From an uncultured Clostridia bacterium (GTDB lineage: Bacteria > Bacillota > Clostridia > UBA1381), in contig CAKSQL010000011.1 of NCBI GenBank assembly GCA_934486735.1, positions 13,171-77,170 of the forward strand: a stretch of DNA of 64,000 nucleotides. Reading direction: 5' to 3'. Position numbers and translations under genes: made by a program. Below, in pieces: positions 1-7,227 of the stretch. Position 1 is the stretch's first letter; each line of letters opens with the position of its first letter. A model generated the notes under the pieces. The model ran no database searches. It was not told where the DNA came from and was given only the letters and a program-made list of their open reading frames with translations.

Positions 1-639
1 CGAGTTTGCCACAGCCATGCCCAGGTCGTTATGACAATGCACCGAAAAATCAACCTTTTCGCTGCCGTCAACATTCTTTATTAAGTACTCTATCAAGCCT
101 TTCATCTCGTTCGGAGTGGTATATCCCACCGTATCGGGGACATTCAAAACCGTTGCTCCCGATGCCGTTGCCGCACTCAGCACCTCTGCCAAAAATGCAG
201 GGTCGCTTCTTGTTGCGTCCTCTGCCGAGAACTCGACATCAGGGCAATATTTCTTTGCATATGCAACCATTTCGCGCGTGCGCTCTACAACTTCCTCCGG
301 CGACATTCTCAGCTTATATTCCATATGCAGCGGCGATGTCGCTATAAAAAGATGTATTCTCGGCGATTCCGTACCCTTGACAGCTTCGTATGCCGCGTCG
401 ATGTCCTTTCTCGACGCTCTTGCCAGCGATGCAACCGTACAGTCGTGAACGGCCTCGGCAATTGCTTTTACCGATTCGAAATCTCCGGGTGATGAAATGG
501 CAAATCCGGCTTCGATAACGTCAACGCGAAGTCGGTCAAGATATTTTGCAACCTCTATTTTTTCGCGCAGATTCATGCTGCAGCCGGGGGACTGCTCGCC
601 GTCGCGCAAAGTGGTGTCAAAAATTTTAATCTGTTTCAT
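1..639 (-). CDS. leuA: 2-isopropylmalate synthase, N-terminal part (runs off window)
   Basis: The first 213 residues are present; the rest lies beyond the left edge. The enzyme condenses acetyl-CoA with 2-ketoisovalerate, the first step of leucine synthesis, in the cytoplasm. The protein opens with MKQIKIFDTTLRDGEQSPG, the HMGL-like TIM-barrel signature with the metal- and substrate-binding Arg-Asp pair, and the last visible residues include a CHNDLGMA motif holding the metal-binding histidine. The ATG at 639 follows GGAGAG by about nine bases. Homocitrate or citramalate synthases share these motifs, but the GEQSPG form is typical of LeuA. A hairpin with a T-run lies in its leader at about 768-800. 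Confidence 0.9.
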   Translation of the reverse strand, partial: MKQIKIFDTTLRDGEQSPGCSMNLREKIEVAKYLDRLRVDVIEAGFAISSPGDFESVKAIAEAVHDCTVASLARASRKDIDAAYEAVKGTESPRIHLFIATSPLHMEYKLRMSPEEVVERTREMVAYAKKYCPDVEFSAEDATRSDPAFLAEVLSAATASGATVLNVPDTVGYTTPNEMKGLIEYLIKNVDGSEKVDFSVHCHNDLGMAVANS

Positions 640-767
640 CTTTACATCTCTCCATTTCTTTTATAATTTCTTATATTTTTCCCGGTACCTATCATCGGTT
701 TATACAAGCTCCCGCCATCGAAATACAGCCGTTTTTATTTCATTGCACAGAACGCAATTTCACATAT

Positions 768-800
768 TTAAAAAAACGCAGGCACACCATGCGCTTTTTT
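768..800. terminator. Hairpin with T-runs on both sides, in the leuA leader
   Basis: CGCAGG and CC-TGCG arms (777-793) are followed by six T on the plus strand and eight T on the minus strand, so the hairpin can end transcription in either direction. It lies between a possible minus-strand start region and leuA and could act as an attenuator. No leader peptide or complete T-box was found. The rest of 640-923 holds another inverted repeat (TCCGAC/GTCGGA type, near 845-910) and nothing else I recognise. Confidence 0.4.
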
Positions 801-923
801 GCCGCAGGAAAACAAACTCCCACATTATATTAAACTTCGACATTTATCTGACCGATTCCTCTGTTTGTCGAATTTTGTCTATTTTTGCGTCCGACACAAA
901 AAATCGGACACAAATAAATGCAT

Positions 924-965
924 AAAAGCCCGGCTTATTCATTGAATAAGCAACGGGCATTTTTG
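924..965. terminator. Bidirectional rho-independent terminator
   Basis: A long stem (GCCCG plus GCTTATTC pairing with GAATAAGC plus CGGGC) with a three-base loop has T-runs on both sides. It sits directly after the AbrB-like gene, read leftward. Confidence 0.85.
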
Positions 966-969
966 CTGA

Positions 970-1224
970 CTATTCTTTATTAAGCATGTCCTTCATCTTC
1001 TCAACGCAGTTTGCGCATACCATTCTTCCATCATAAGAAATGATATTGTCCGAGTCTCCGCAGAAGATGCATGCAGGCTCGTATTTCTTAAGAATGATCA
1101 TGTCCTTTTCTACGAAAATCTCCATAGAATCCCTGTTTTTAATCTGAAAAACCTTTCTCAGCTCTTTAGGAATCACTACACGTCCCAATTCGTCGATAGG
1201 TCTTACAATTCCGGTGGCTTTCAC
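970..1224 (-). CDS. AbrB/SpoVT-type transition-state regulator with C-terminal Cys-pair module
   Basis: 84 residues. The first 50 (MKATGIVRPIDELGRVVIPKE onward) form the swapped-hairpin AbrB DNA-binding domain, with the RVVIP-E-R motif close to Bacillus AbrB. The C-terminal part replaces the usual AbrB tail with a CIFCG...CANC arrangement that could bind zinc. AbrB-type proteins repress stationary-phase and sporulation genes. The start follows an AAGGAGG-like site, and a strong sigma-A promoter lies upstream. Which AbrB paralogue this is (AbrB, Abh or SpoVT-like) cannot be decided. Confidence 0.88.
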   Translation of the reverse strand: MKATGIVRPIDELGRVVIPKELRKVFQIKNRDSMEIFVEKDMIILKKYEPACIFCGDSDNIISYDGRMVCANCVEKMKDMLNKE

Positions 1225-1248
1225 AAGTCATTCCTCCTTTTATTTATT

Positions 1249-1264
1249 GGATAGTTTTCTATCC
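1249..1264. promoter_or_regulatory. Inverted repeat GGATAG-tttt-CTATCC in abrB-like leader
   Basis: A perfect 6-bp inverted repeat with a 4-base loop lies between the predicted transcription start and the ribosome binding site of the AbrB-like gene. It could be an operator or a leader hairpin. Confidence 0.45.
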
Positions 1265-1271
1265 TTTTTAT

Positions 1272-1300
1272 AGTATACCATGACATTGCAATCTTGTCAA
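1272..1300 (-). promoter_or_regulatory. Sigma-A promoter of the AbrB-like gene
   Basis: On the minus strand TTGACA is separated from TATACT by exactly 17 bases, about 50 bases upstream of the start codon. Confidence 0.8.
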
Positions 1301-1360
1301 TTTGTTTTACTAAAAATTCATAAATTTGTTATATTTTTTTACAAAATATGCTTTTATTCT

Positions 1361-2068
1361 TTATTGAAAAATATCATTTTTGTTGTTTATTTCATGTTTT
1401 TTAAAAATTTCGAGCCGATTCGACTCGGTCAGGGTCGCCAAAAAAACATCTTTTATGTCATTAATTTTTTTATTTTTCAGCTGCGACAAAAGCCAGCCGG
1501 GAGTTTTCCCGAGGTGTTTTAAATTTTCTTCCATGATTTTTCCGCTCACGATAACATTCACGCATGGCTCGGCAGGCTGCGGCTTAAGCTTTAAATCCTC
1601 GTTATTGACAGGTCTTTTTTCCGATTTGGGCAAAAACGAGATTGCGCCGTTCGGCTCAAAAACAGCCATTTCGATTTCGGCAAGGTCGAAAAATCCGTTT
1701 TGGCGGCACTGTATCAAAAATTCGCTCAAATCCAGGTGAGCGCGCTTTAAGCCGTCGCAGTAGAGCTTGCCGCCGCTGAGCAGAATCACCGACCGCCCCA
1801 TAAGTACGCGGCGGCTTTTTAAGGATTTTTCGTTTATATAGGAATAAAGCACTGCGGCGAGTGCGTATATCACCATGGCGAGGAGCGGCTTTAAAAAATC
1901 CGTTTCGAGCGAGGTCGCCATTTCCGCCGCGATTGAGCCGATTGTGATTCCGTTGATGTAGTCGAACATGTTAAGCTGCGACATCTGCTTGTTCCCTATC
2001 AGCTTTGAAAGCAGGAACAGTGCAATTATCGAACCGATTGATGACAGCGCGATATTTATAAAAGACAT
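1361..2068 (-). CDS. DUF421 (YetF-like) membrane protein
   Basis: 235 residues from the chosen ATG at 2068, which has AAAGGA eight bases upstream; an upstream in-frame start lacks such a site. Three hydrophobic segments at the N-terminus (MSFINIALSSIGSIIALFLL, the MFDYINGITIGSIAAEMA region and a following helix) are followed by a soluble domain containing RRVLMGRSVILLSGGKL and FDLAEIEMAVFEPNG, typical of DUF421 proteins. The family is membrane-bound with a cytoplasmic beta-domain. Bacillus homologues have been linked to sporulation and membrane lipid phenotypes, but the biochemical role is not settled. It stands alone. Confidence 0.88.
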   Translation of the reverse strand: MSFINIALSSIGSIIALFLLSKLIGNKQMSQLNMFDYINGITIGSIAAEMATSLETDFLKPLLAMVIYALAAVLYSYINEKSLKSRRVLMGRSVILLSGGKLYCDGLKRAHLDLSEFLIQCRQNGFFDLAEIEMAVFEPNGAISFLPKSEKRPVNNEDLKLKPQPAEPCVNVIVSGKIMEENLKHLGKTPGWLLSQLKNKKINDIKDVFLATLTESNRLEIFKKHEINNKNDIFQ

Positions 2069-2198
2069 ATTGAAAATCCTTTCGTCAATTAAGTATATTT
2101 TAAGTCTTGACGAAATCAATAAGCTTTATACCACATTGCTTTTTTTTGCTGTCCGAAAAAATCTCCGGATTGATATCCGCCTTACAAAAGCGGCAAGC

Positions 2199-2246
2199 CG
2201 AAATTATGCCTTTCAGAGCGGTTTCGGGCGGCTTTCTTTTGGCTAA
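2199..2246. repeat. Degenerate right end of MITE family 1
   Basis: The stretch from CCGAAATTATGCC to TTTTGGC followed by TA matches the right end of the elements at 34057-34325 and 35919-36190 with several changes. No convincing left end was found. Confidence 0.5.
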
Positions 2247-2254
2247 AATATATA

Positions 2255-2283
2255 TTGCATTTTTGAGTGAATTGTTGTATAAT
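2255..2283 (+). promoter_or_regulatory. Sigma-A promoter for the LOG/barstar genes
   Basis: TTGCAT and TATAAT are separated by 17 bases, about 35 bases upstream of the start codon at 2319. Confidence 0.75.
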
Positions 2284-2318
2284 ATAATAGAAATGACAAC
2301 AGAATGGAGTGTATCGGT

Positions 2319-2906
2319 ATGAATATATGTGTTTACGGCGCGGCGAGCGCGGATATAGATAAAAGTTTTATCGAAACGGTCGAAAAGCTCGGCAGACTGA
2401 TTGCCGAGGGCGGTCATGGGCTTGTGTTCGGCGGCGGAGCTGCCGGGATGATGGGCGCGGCGGCACGCGGCGCGTACAGCGCAAATGGGAAAATTATCGG
2501 GGTTATTCCGACTTTTTTCAATGTTGACGGAGTCCTTTTCGAGCATTGCGATGAGCTGATTCGGACCGAGACCATGCGCGAGCGCAAGCAGATAATGGAG
2601 GATCGCGCGGACGCGTTTATAACCACACCGGGCGGCATCGGTACATTTGAAGAATTTTTCGAGATTCTGACCTTAAAGCAGCTCGGCAGACACACAAAGC
2701 CGATTGTTATACTTAACACCAACGGGTATTACAACAGCATGCTCGCTATGCTTGATATGGCGATTGAAAAGGAATTTTTGTCGGAAGCAAGCAAAAAGCT
2801 TTTCCATGTGTGCGACACCCCCGAGCAGGCGATGGAATATATCAAAAATTATGTCCCCGAGGGGTATAATATTCTTGAAGTTAGAAAGATAAAAAATAAA
2901 AGATAA
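2319..2906 (+). CDS. LOG-family nucleotide 5'-monophosphate phosphoribohydrolase (TIGR00730)
   Basis: 195 residues. A Rossmann-like fold with the family motif PGGIGTFEEFFE and the preceding GGGAAGMMGA loop identifies the LOG (lonely guy) family, which cleaves the N-glycosidic bond of nucleoside monophosphates, including cytokinin ribotides, releasing the base. The second arginine-rich motif (RTETMRERKQIM) is also present. The ATG at 2319 is preferred because GGAG ends nine bases upstream; an in-frame ATG at 2304 would sit on the ribosome binding site. The barstar gene follows 7 bp later and may be cotranscribed. The natural substrate in bacteria like this is not known. Confidence 0.92.
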   Translation: MNICVYGAASADIDKSFIETVEKLGRLIAEGGHGLVFGGGAAGMMGAAARGAYSANGKIIGVIPTFFNVDGVLFEHCDELIRTETMRERKQIMEDRADAFITTPGGIGTFEEFFEILTLKQLGRHTKPIVILNTNGYYNSMLAMLDMAIEKEFLSEASKKLFHVCDTPEQAMEYIKNYVPEGYNILEVRKIKNKR

Positions 2907-2913
2907 ATAATCA

Positions 2914-3237
2914 ATGAATAACGAAAATAAACGAAACGCATTTAAACCGATCAAGGAAAATCCGATTATTTTGGATTTTACCGGCTGTAAGTATTTGGGT
3001 GAGATACACGCGATTTTAAAAAATAAGTTCGGCTTGCCCGAATACTATGGTGAAAACTGGGACGCTCTGTGGGATTGCTTGCAGGGATTGTTTTATCGGA
3101 GAGGTAATTTTGAAGTGAAAATATACGGCTTTTTGTCTCTCCCGAGCGACCTTAAAGAGCATTGCCGAACAATGCTTGAAGTCTTTGACGATGTCCACAG
3201 AGACACACCCAATGTGGTTTTTGAGCTTGTTTCATAA
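2914..3237 (+). CDS. Barstar-family ribonuclease inhibitor, copy 1
   Basis: 107 residues, matching barstar through LPEYYGENWDALWDCL. Barstar residues Tyr29, Asp35, Trp38 and Asp39, which plug the barnase active site, correspond to Tyr44, Asp50, Trp53 and Asp54. It is nearly identical in DNA to copy 2 at 4589 in its first ~150 and last ~120 bases, but a middle segment (about residues 57-68) is unrelated. It has no good ribosome binding site of its own, begins 7 bp after the LOG gene, and has no adjacent toxin on its own side. It may be a retained orphan immunity gene or a donor for recombination. Confidence 0.88.
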   Translation: MNNENKRNAFKPIKENPIILDFTGCKYLGEIHAILKNKFGLPEYYGENWDALWDCLQGLFYRRGNFEVKIYGFLSLPSDLKEHCRTMLEVFDDVHRDTPNVVFELVS

Positions 3238-3247
3238 AGTGATTTCA

Positions 3248-3308
3248 AAAACAAGTTTTTCATACTCTCAATGTACAATATAAAAACAGAGTGTGAAAAA
3301 CTTGTTTT
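3248..3308. terminator. Long inverted repeat, bidirectional terminator
   Basis: The 21-base arms AAAACAAGTTTTTCATACTCT (3248-3268) and its complement at 3288-3308 differ by one wobble pair. The hairpin lies between barstar copy 1 and the convergent XRE gene, with T-rich arms on both strands. Confidence 0.7.
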
Positions 3309-3311
3309 CGG

Positions 3312-3923
3312 CTAATTTTCTTCTGTCTTGTTAATCTCTGAAGAAGAATGACGAATCAAAAATCCAAACAAGTCAGATGAGGATTTATCAATAATATTAA
3401 TAATCTCTTTCTTGCAAGCTTCCATTTTTTTGTAAAATTTAAATATATCATTTTCTCGAATACCTGTTTCAATATTAGAATTATTTACAGTGTCCGAAAA
3501 AGTACGAAAAAGATCAGTAAATTCTATAATAATATTTATAAATTTGTCAATCATATAATTTTTATCAGAAGTAAGCTGATTAACTGCGTAATTATCTTGA
3601 AGTAACCAATTCATTGCAGAAATCAATTCATTCTTATGTTTTTCAGGTAACATATTGAGTCCTGACTCAAGCGTATTCGAAGAACTAATCCACTCAGTAT
3701 AATGCTCATTATTTTTAAATGGGCTGATTCCAAAAATGTAATCAGGAGTACAATTAAAAAATTCACACGCTTTAGATATAAATGTACTGTCGGGCGGACG
3801 CTTTCCAAGTTCATACCCTGCAATTGTCATTCGTGTAACACCTAATTCAGCTGCAAGTTTTTCTTGAGAAAGATTTTGTTCTTCACGCAAACTTCGTAAC
3901 CGTTCTTTGACTGTATTATTCAT
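3312..3923 (-). CDS. XRE-family transcriptional regulator of the barnase locus
   Basis: 203 residues. Residues 6-62 form a helix-turn-helix of the Cro/C1 type (LREEQNLSQEKLAAELGVTR, then MTIAGYELGKRPP). The remaining ~140 residues are helical, AT-rich in DNA and not recognised; they may mediate dimerisation or sense a signal. The gene is divergent from the toxin and their start codons are 144 bp apart. Both promoters and a perfect 10-bp inverted repeat lie in that gap, so the protein probably represses itself and the toxin operon. The base composition is lower in GC than the flanks, which suggests transfer together with the toxin. Confidence 0.88.
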   Translation of the reverse strand: MNNTVKERLRSLREEQNLSQEKLAAELGVTRMTIAGYELGKRPPDSTFISKACEFFNCTPDYIFGISPFKNNEHYTEWISSSNTLESGLNMLPEKHKNELISAMNWLLQDNYAVNQLTSDKNYMIDKFINIIIEFTDLFRTFSDTVNNSNIETGIRENDIFKFYKKMEACKKEIINIIDKSSSDLFGFLIRHSSSEINKTEEN

Positions 3924-3944
3924 TAGTAAATCACCTCACAAATA

Positions 3945-3973
3945 ATTATAACATTTATTGATTAAAAAATCAA
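3945..3973 (-). promoter_or_regulatory. Sigma-A promoter of the XRE gene
   Basis: On the minus strand TTGATT and TATAAT are separated by 17 bases. Its -35 box lies inside the inverted repeat at 3958-3991. Confidence 0.65.
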
Positions 3974-3991
3974 GCATAAAATTTTAATCAA
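3958..3991. promoter_or_regulatory. Putative XRE operator
   Basis: TTGATTAAAA and TTTTAATCAA form perfect 10-bp arms 14 bases apart. They overlap the regulator's promoter and end 6 bases before the -35 box of the toxin promoter, a layout expected for a shared operator. Confidence 0.55.
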
Positions 3992-3996
3992 AACTA

Positions 3997-4025
3997 TTGA
4001 CAAGATTGCTTTTTTATGCTATAAT
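3997..4025 (+). promoter_or_regulatory. Sigma-A promoter of the barnase-barstar operon
   Basis: Consensus TTGACA and TATAAT with a 17-base spacer, about 43 bases upstream of the toxin start. Confidence 0.85.
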
Positions 4026-4067
4026 ATATATTGATAAATATATTATGCAAGAACGGAGGTGAAACAA

Positions 4068-4577
4068 ATGAACTACAGTTCAAAATGGAAAACATGGAAA
4101 ACAACGATTGATTTAAAAACATGCTTGAATTGTCGTAATAATTATGGTAAAATATATAACATAAATGAAATTGTATATCCCGCTCCGCCCCTGCACCCAA
4201 ATTGCAGATGTGTAATTGAGCGGCTAAAAGCCCTACTTGCCGGTACAGCAACAAATGCCGGAACTGACGGAGCAGATTGGTACTTGAAAATTTATGGGAA
4301 ATTACCGGGTTACTACATAACTCCCGAACAAGCTAAAAGTGTAGGATGGAATGCCAAAAAGGGAGATTTGTTTTTAAGATGTCCGGGAAAAATGATTTTC
4401 GGAGGAATATATCAAAACAGAAACAAACATCTACCTACTGCTCCAAGCAGAATTTGGTATGAAGCTGACATTAATTATGAAGCTGGTTACAGAGGAACAG
4501 AAAGAATACTGTTTTCAAATGACGGATTGATTTTTGTAACTTATGACCATTACCACACATTTATCGAAATTGAATAA
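4068..4577 (+). CDS. Barnase-type ribonuclease toxin with phage-head (Mu F-like) N-terminal segment
   Basis: 169 residues. Residues 68-169 align with mature barnase throughout: WYLKIYGKLPGYYIT, the N117-R118 pair, EADINY, YRGTERIL and DHYHTF. Catalytic barnase residues Glu73, Arg83, Arg87 and His102 correspond to Glu132, Arg142, Arg146 and His161, so it should cut RNA. Barnase Lys27 is replaced by Pro86. Residues 13-53 contain CLNCRNNYGKIY and PPLHPNCRC, the cysteine/histidine pattern at the end of Mu F-like/SPP1 gp7-like phage head proteins. No signal peptide is visible, unlike secreted barnase. The ATG at 4068 has GGAGG six to seven bases upstream. The inhibitor gene follows 11 bp later. 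It resembles a cytoplasmic or polymorphic toxin rather than an exported digestive RNase. Confidence 0.92.
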   Translation: MNYSSKWKTWKTTIDLKTCLNCRNNYGKIYNINEIVYPAPPLHPNCRCVIERLKALLAGTATNAGTDGADWYLKIYGKLPGYYITPEQAKSVGWNAKKGDLFLRCPGKMIFGGIYQNRNKHLPTAPSRIWYEADINYEAGYRGTERILFSNDGLIFVTYDHYHTFIEIE

Positions 4578-4588
4578 GGAGGAATCAG

Positions 4589-4918
4589 ATGAATTACGAA
4601 GAACAATTTAAACGAAACGCATTTAAACCGATCAAGGAAAATCCGATTATTTTGGATTTTACCGGCTGTAAGTATTTGGGCGAAATACACTTGATTTTAA
4701 AAAATAAGTTCGGCTTGCCCGAATACTATGGTGAAAACTGGGACGCTCTTTGGGATTGTTTGAGATATTTGTGGTCGGACGGAGAACATGTCGAAGTGAA
4801 AATATACGGCTTTTTGTCTCTCCCGAGCGACCTTAAAGAGCATTGCCGAACAATGCTTGAAGTCTTTGACGATGTCCACAGAGACACACCCAATGTGGTT
4901 TTTGAGCTTGTTTCATAA
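4589..4918 (+). CDS. Barstar-family ribonuclease inhibitor, copy 2 (cognate immunity)
   Basis: 109 residues. It starts 11 bp after the toxin with a GGAGG site and is surely cotranscribed with it. The barstar interface LPEYYGENWDALWDCL is intact. The protein differs from copy 1 at the N-terminus (MNYEEQFKRNAF) and in the middle (RYLWSDGEHVEVK against QGLFYRRGNFEVK), while the flanking DNA, including bases past the stop codon, is nearly identical. That pattern points to a recent duplication or gene conversion with selection on the variable middle. It should neutralise the adjacent ribonuclease. Confidence 0.92.
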   Translation: MNYEEQFKRNAFKPIKENPIILDFTGCKYLGEIHLILKNKFGLPEYYGENWDALWDCLRYLWSDGEHVEVKIYGFLSLPSDLKEHCRTMLEVFDDVHRDTPNVVFELVS

Positions 4919-4933
4919 AGTGATTTCAAAAGC

Positions 4934-4985
4934 AAAAAGCGAACCCGACGGCGTACGTGGGTACTCCGAGTGGTTCGCCTTTTTG
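4934..4985. terminator. Bidirectional terminator
   Basis: GCGAACC (4939-4945) pairs with GGTTCGC (4972-4978), with an inner GTAC pairing, and T-runs lie on both sides. It ends the barnase operon and the convergent GNAT gene. Confidence 0.75.
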
Positions 4986-4987
4986 CG

Positions 4988-5452
4988 TTACAGACCATTT
5001 TTGCATGCGTCACATCTTTTGTAGGGCTTGGTTAGATCCTTCCTCATCATGCAGTGACCGACGCCGTCAACACTGTCGCACTCGCCGGTCCTTTCGTAGC
5101 CTTGCTTTTCATAAAACCCGGCTGCGATGTCGTTTGCATGGATATCCACAGTGTGTCCCATGAGATTCACCGCTTTATCCTCCAGGATTCGCATAAGGGT
5201 ATCGCCTATGTACTGACCGCGGCAGTCTTTCACAACCGCCACTCTGCCTATGACAAAAACGCCGTCCGCCTTGGGATAGAGCCTTGCCGCCGCAATCGGT
5301 CTGTCCTTATCATAGGCTATGACATGCCAGGAAATCTCGTCTTTATCATCCTTATCAAAGGAAAATCCCTGCTCCGACATAAAGACCGTTTCGCGGACAT
5401 GCCTTGCCTTTTCATATCCGTCGATTCCATATATAAGTTTAAATTCAAGCAT
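4988..5452 (-). CDS. GNAT-family N-acetyltransferase
   Basis: 154 residues. The GNAT core is visible as DRPIAAARLYPK, then VIGRVAVVKDCRGQYIGDTLM (acetyl-CoA-binding motif A, Q/RxxG-x-G/A type) and ANDIAAGFYEKQGYERTG near the C-terminus. The family moves an acetyl group from acetyl-CoA to an amine; the substrate is unknown. ElaA/YjcF-like members have the same opening. The ATG at 5452 has AGGA eight bases upstream and overlaps the end of the TPR gene by 8 bp, so the two are translationally coupled; a TTG at 5458 is an alternative. Confidence 0.85.
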   Translation of the reverse strand: MLEFKLIYGIDGYEKARHVRETVFMSEQGFSFDKDDKDEISWHVIAYDKDRPIAAARLYPKADGVFVIGRVAVVKDCRGQYIGDTLMRILEDKAVNLMGHTVDIHANDIAAGFYEKQGYERTGECDSVDGVGHCMMRKDLTKPYKRCDACKNGL

Positions 5453-6179
5453 TTTCAATTTCCTCTCTGAGAGCGTCTATCTCGTCATCGCCGATTGTAG
5501 TCAGATACTTGAAATCACAATCGTCCAAAAACTCCAGTTCCTCGAGTGCTTCGGGGAATCTGCCGAGATTTTTGAGCGCCATCGCCTTATGGAAATGCCC
5601 CTCCGGGAAATAGCGATTTTTTTGTATCACCTTATCGCAAATTTCGAGCGCCCTTTCCGATTCGCCGTTTTTTATCAGCGCGAGGGCATAATTATCCGCA
5701 ATATCGCGGTTGTCCTCGTTATAGTCATATGCTTCGGCGCAAAGCTCCAACGCTCCGTCCTTTCCGAGCAGCAGCATTGCATAGCCGAGGATTGCATACA
5801 GGTCGGAATTTTTGTAGCTTTCCAAAAGCTCCGCCGCCGACTCTGCCGCTTCGGCGCACCTGCCCTCCTTGATATATGCCATGCATCTGTATTGCTTTGC
5901 CGCATTCTTGTTCTTCTCGGGCGTTTTGGGGGACAGAACAAGCTCGTTAAAAAGCTTTTCCGAGTCCTCGGGACGTCCGTCGCGCAGCACAAGCAGGGCA
6001 TATGTTATTTTATCGCGCACCGATGCACGTTTTGTTTTATATGCCTTTTCGTAAAATTTCAGCGCGTTCTCAAGTCCCGATTTTTCGTATGCAATACTCC
6101 CGCGTATCGCATATATCTTCGGCAGAAGAATATATATCACAACCAAAAGAACGCAAAGAGACAAAATCAAAATTTTCAT
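5445..6179 (-). CDS. Membrane-anchored TPR-repeat protein
   Basis: 244 residues. A single N-terminal hydrophobic helix (residues 2-20) is followed by a soluble region of helix pairs with tetratricopeptide spacing, for example GSIAYEKSGLENALKFYEKA, YIKEGRCAEAAESAAEL and HFHKAMALKNLGRFPEALEEL. TPR proteins are protein-binding scaffolds; this one is probably tethered to the membrane facing the cytoplasm. It sits between asnA (13 bp upstream) and the GNAT gene (8 bp overlap) in a likely asnA-TPR-GNAT operon. Its partner is unknown. Confidence 0.8.
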   Translation of the reverse strand: MKILILSLCVLLVVIYILLPKIYAIRGSIAYEKSGLENALKFYEKAYKTKRASVRDKITYALLVLRDGRPEDSEKLFNELVLSPKTPEKNKNAAKQYRCMAYIKEGRCAEAAESAAELLESYKNSDLYAILGYAMLLLGKDGALELCAEAYDYNEDNRDIADNYALALIKNGESERALEICDKVIQKNRYFPEGHFHKAMALKNLGRFPEALEELEFLDDCDFKYLTTIGDDEIDALREEIENA

Positions 6180-6192
6180 AGCCTAAACTCCG

Positions 6193-7200
6193 TTAAAAAA
6201 GTTCTATTCCCTCTTTTTCACATATCTTGTATGTCTCGTCATCCCAAACCGATGCCTGAACCTCGCCTATATGCGCTTTGCCGAGCATGAACATGCAAAG
6301 TCTCGACTGTCCGATTCCGCCGCCGATTGTGTAGGGAATTTTTTTATCCAGTATGGATTTGTGGAAATCAAGTTTTAATCTGTCGTCGGTGCCCGCCTCG
6401 CGGCACTGTGATACAAGCGTATCCTCGTCAACGCGGATTCCCATGCTCGAAAGCTCGAATGCGATGTCGAGAACAGGGTAGTAAACTATGATATCGCCGT
6501 TTAATGTCCAGTCATCGTAATCGGGCGCTCTGCCGTCGTGCTTTTCGCCGTTGGAAAGCTTTCCGCCGATTTGCATTAAGAAAACGGCTTTCTTTTCTCT
6601 CAAAAGCTTGTTTTCTCTCTCCTTTGCAGGCAGGTCGGGATACATGTCCAAAAGCTCCTGGGTTGTAACGAATGAAATATCTTCCGGGAAGTTGTTGTCA
6701 AGCTGAGGGAATGCCTTGCAAACCTCTTTTTGAGTCTCTTTCATCGCTCCGTATATCTTTTTGACAGTTTCCTTTAATGTGTCAAAATTTCTGTCCTTTT
6801 TCTCGATTACCCTGCACCAGTCCCACTGGTCGACATACATCGAGTGAAGGTTGTCGAACTCCTCGTCACGTCTTATTGCATTCATGTTGGTGTAAAGACC
6901 CTCGCCCGGCTTGAATCCGAAACGGCCCAGGGTCATTCTTTTCCACTTTGCGAGCGAATGTACAATCTCGCACTTTGCTCCGCCGATTGCCGGAACGTCA
7001 AAGCTGACCGGTCTTTCCACACCGTTTAAGTTGTCGTTGAGACCCGTCTCGGGGCGCACGAACAGCGGCGCGGATATGCGCTGCAGGTTAAGAGCCTCGG
7101 ACAGCTTTTCCTGGAATGTGTCTCTGATTAAGACAATCGCTTTTTGAGTTTCTCTCACCGATAAAGTTTTTTTATAGTTTTTTGGCAGTAATACTGACAT
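6193..7200 (-). CDS. asnA: Aspartate--ammonia ligase (asparagine synthetase A)
   Basis: 335 residues, the usual length. It makes asparagine from aspartate, ammonia and ATP, with a fold related to class II aminoacyl-tRNA synthetases. Diagnostic stretches are RISAPLFVRPETGLNDNLNG, the SLAKWKR block, YTNMNAIRRDEE, SMYVDQWDWC and GGGIGQSRLCMFML near the end. GGGAGAG lies seven bases before the ATG. The DUF896 gene ends 27 bp upstream and the TPR gene begins 13 bp downstream. Confidence 0.96.
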   Translation of the reverse strand: MSVLLPKNYKKTLSVRETQKAIVLIRDTFQEKLSEALNLQRISAPLFVRPETGLNDNLNGVERPVSFDVPAIGGAKCEIVHSLAKWKRMTLGRFGFKPGEGLYTNMNAIRRDEEFDNLHSMYVDQWDWCRVIEKKDRNFDTLKETVKKIYGAMKETQKEVCKAFPQLDNNFPEDISFVTTQELLDMYPDLPAKERENKLLREKKAVFLMQIGGKLSNGEKHDGRAPDYDDWTLNGDIIVYYPVLDIAFELSSMGIRVDEDTLVSQCREAGTDDRLKLDFHKSILDKKIPYTIGGGIGQSRLCMFMLGKAHIGEVQASVWDDETYKICEKEGIELF

Positions 7201-7227
7201 TTTTCATCTCTCCCGTTTTTTATATTT

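Noticed and set aside
665..700. T-box leader for leuA (GGTACC-like motif on the minus strand)
   Set aside because: The motif lacks the full T-box context (no AGGGTGGTACCGCG core and no matching specifier stem).
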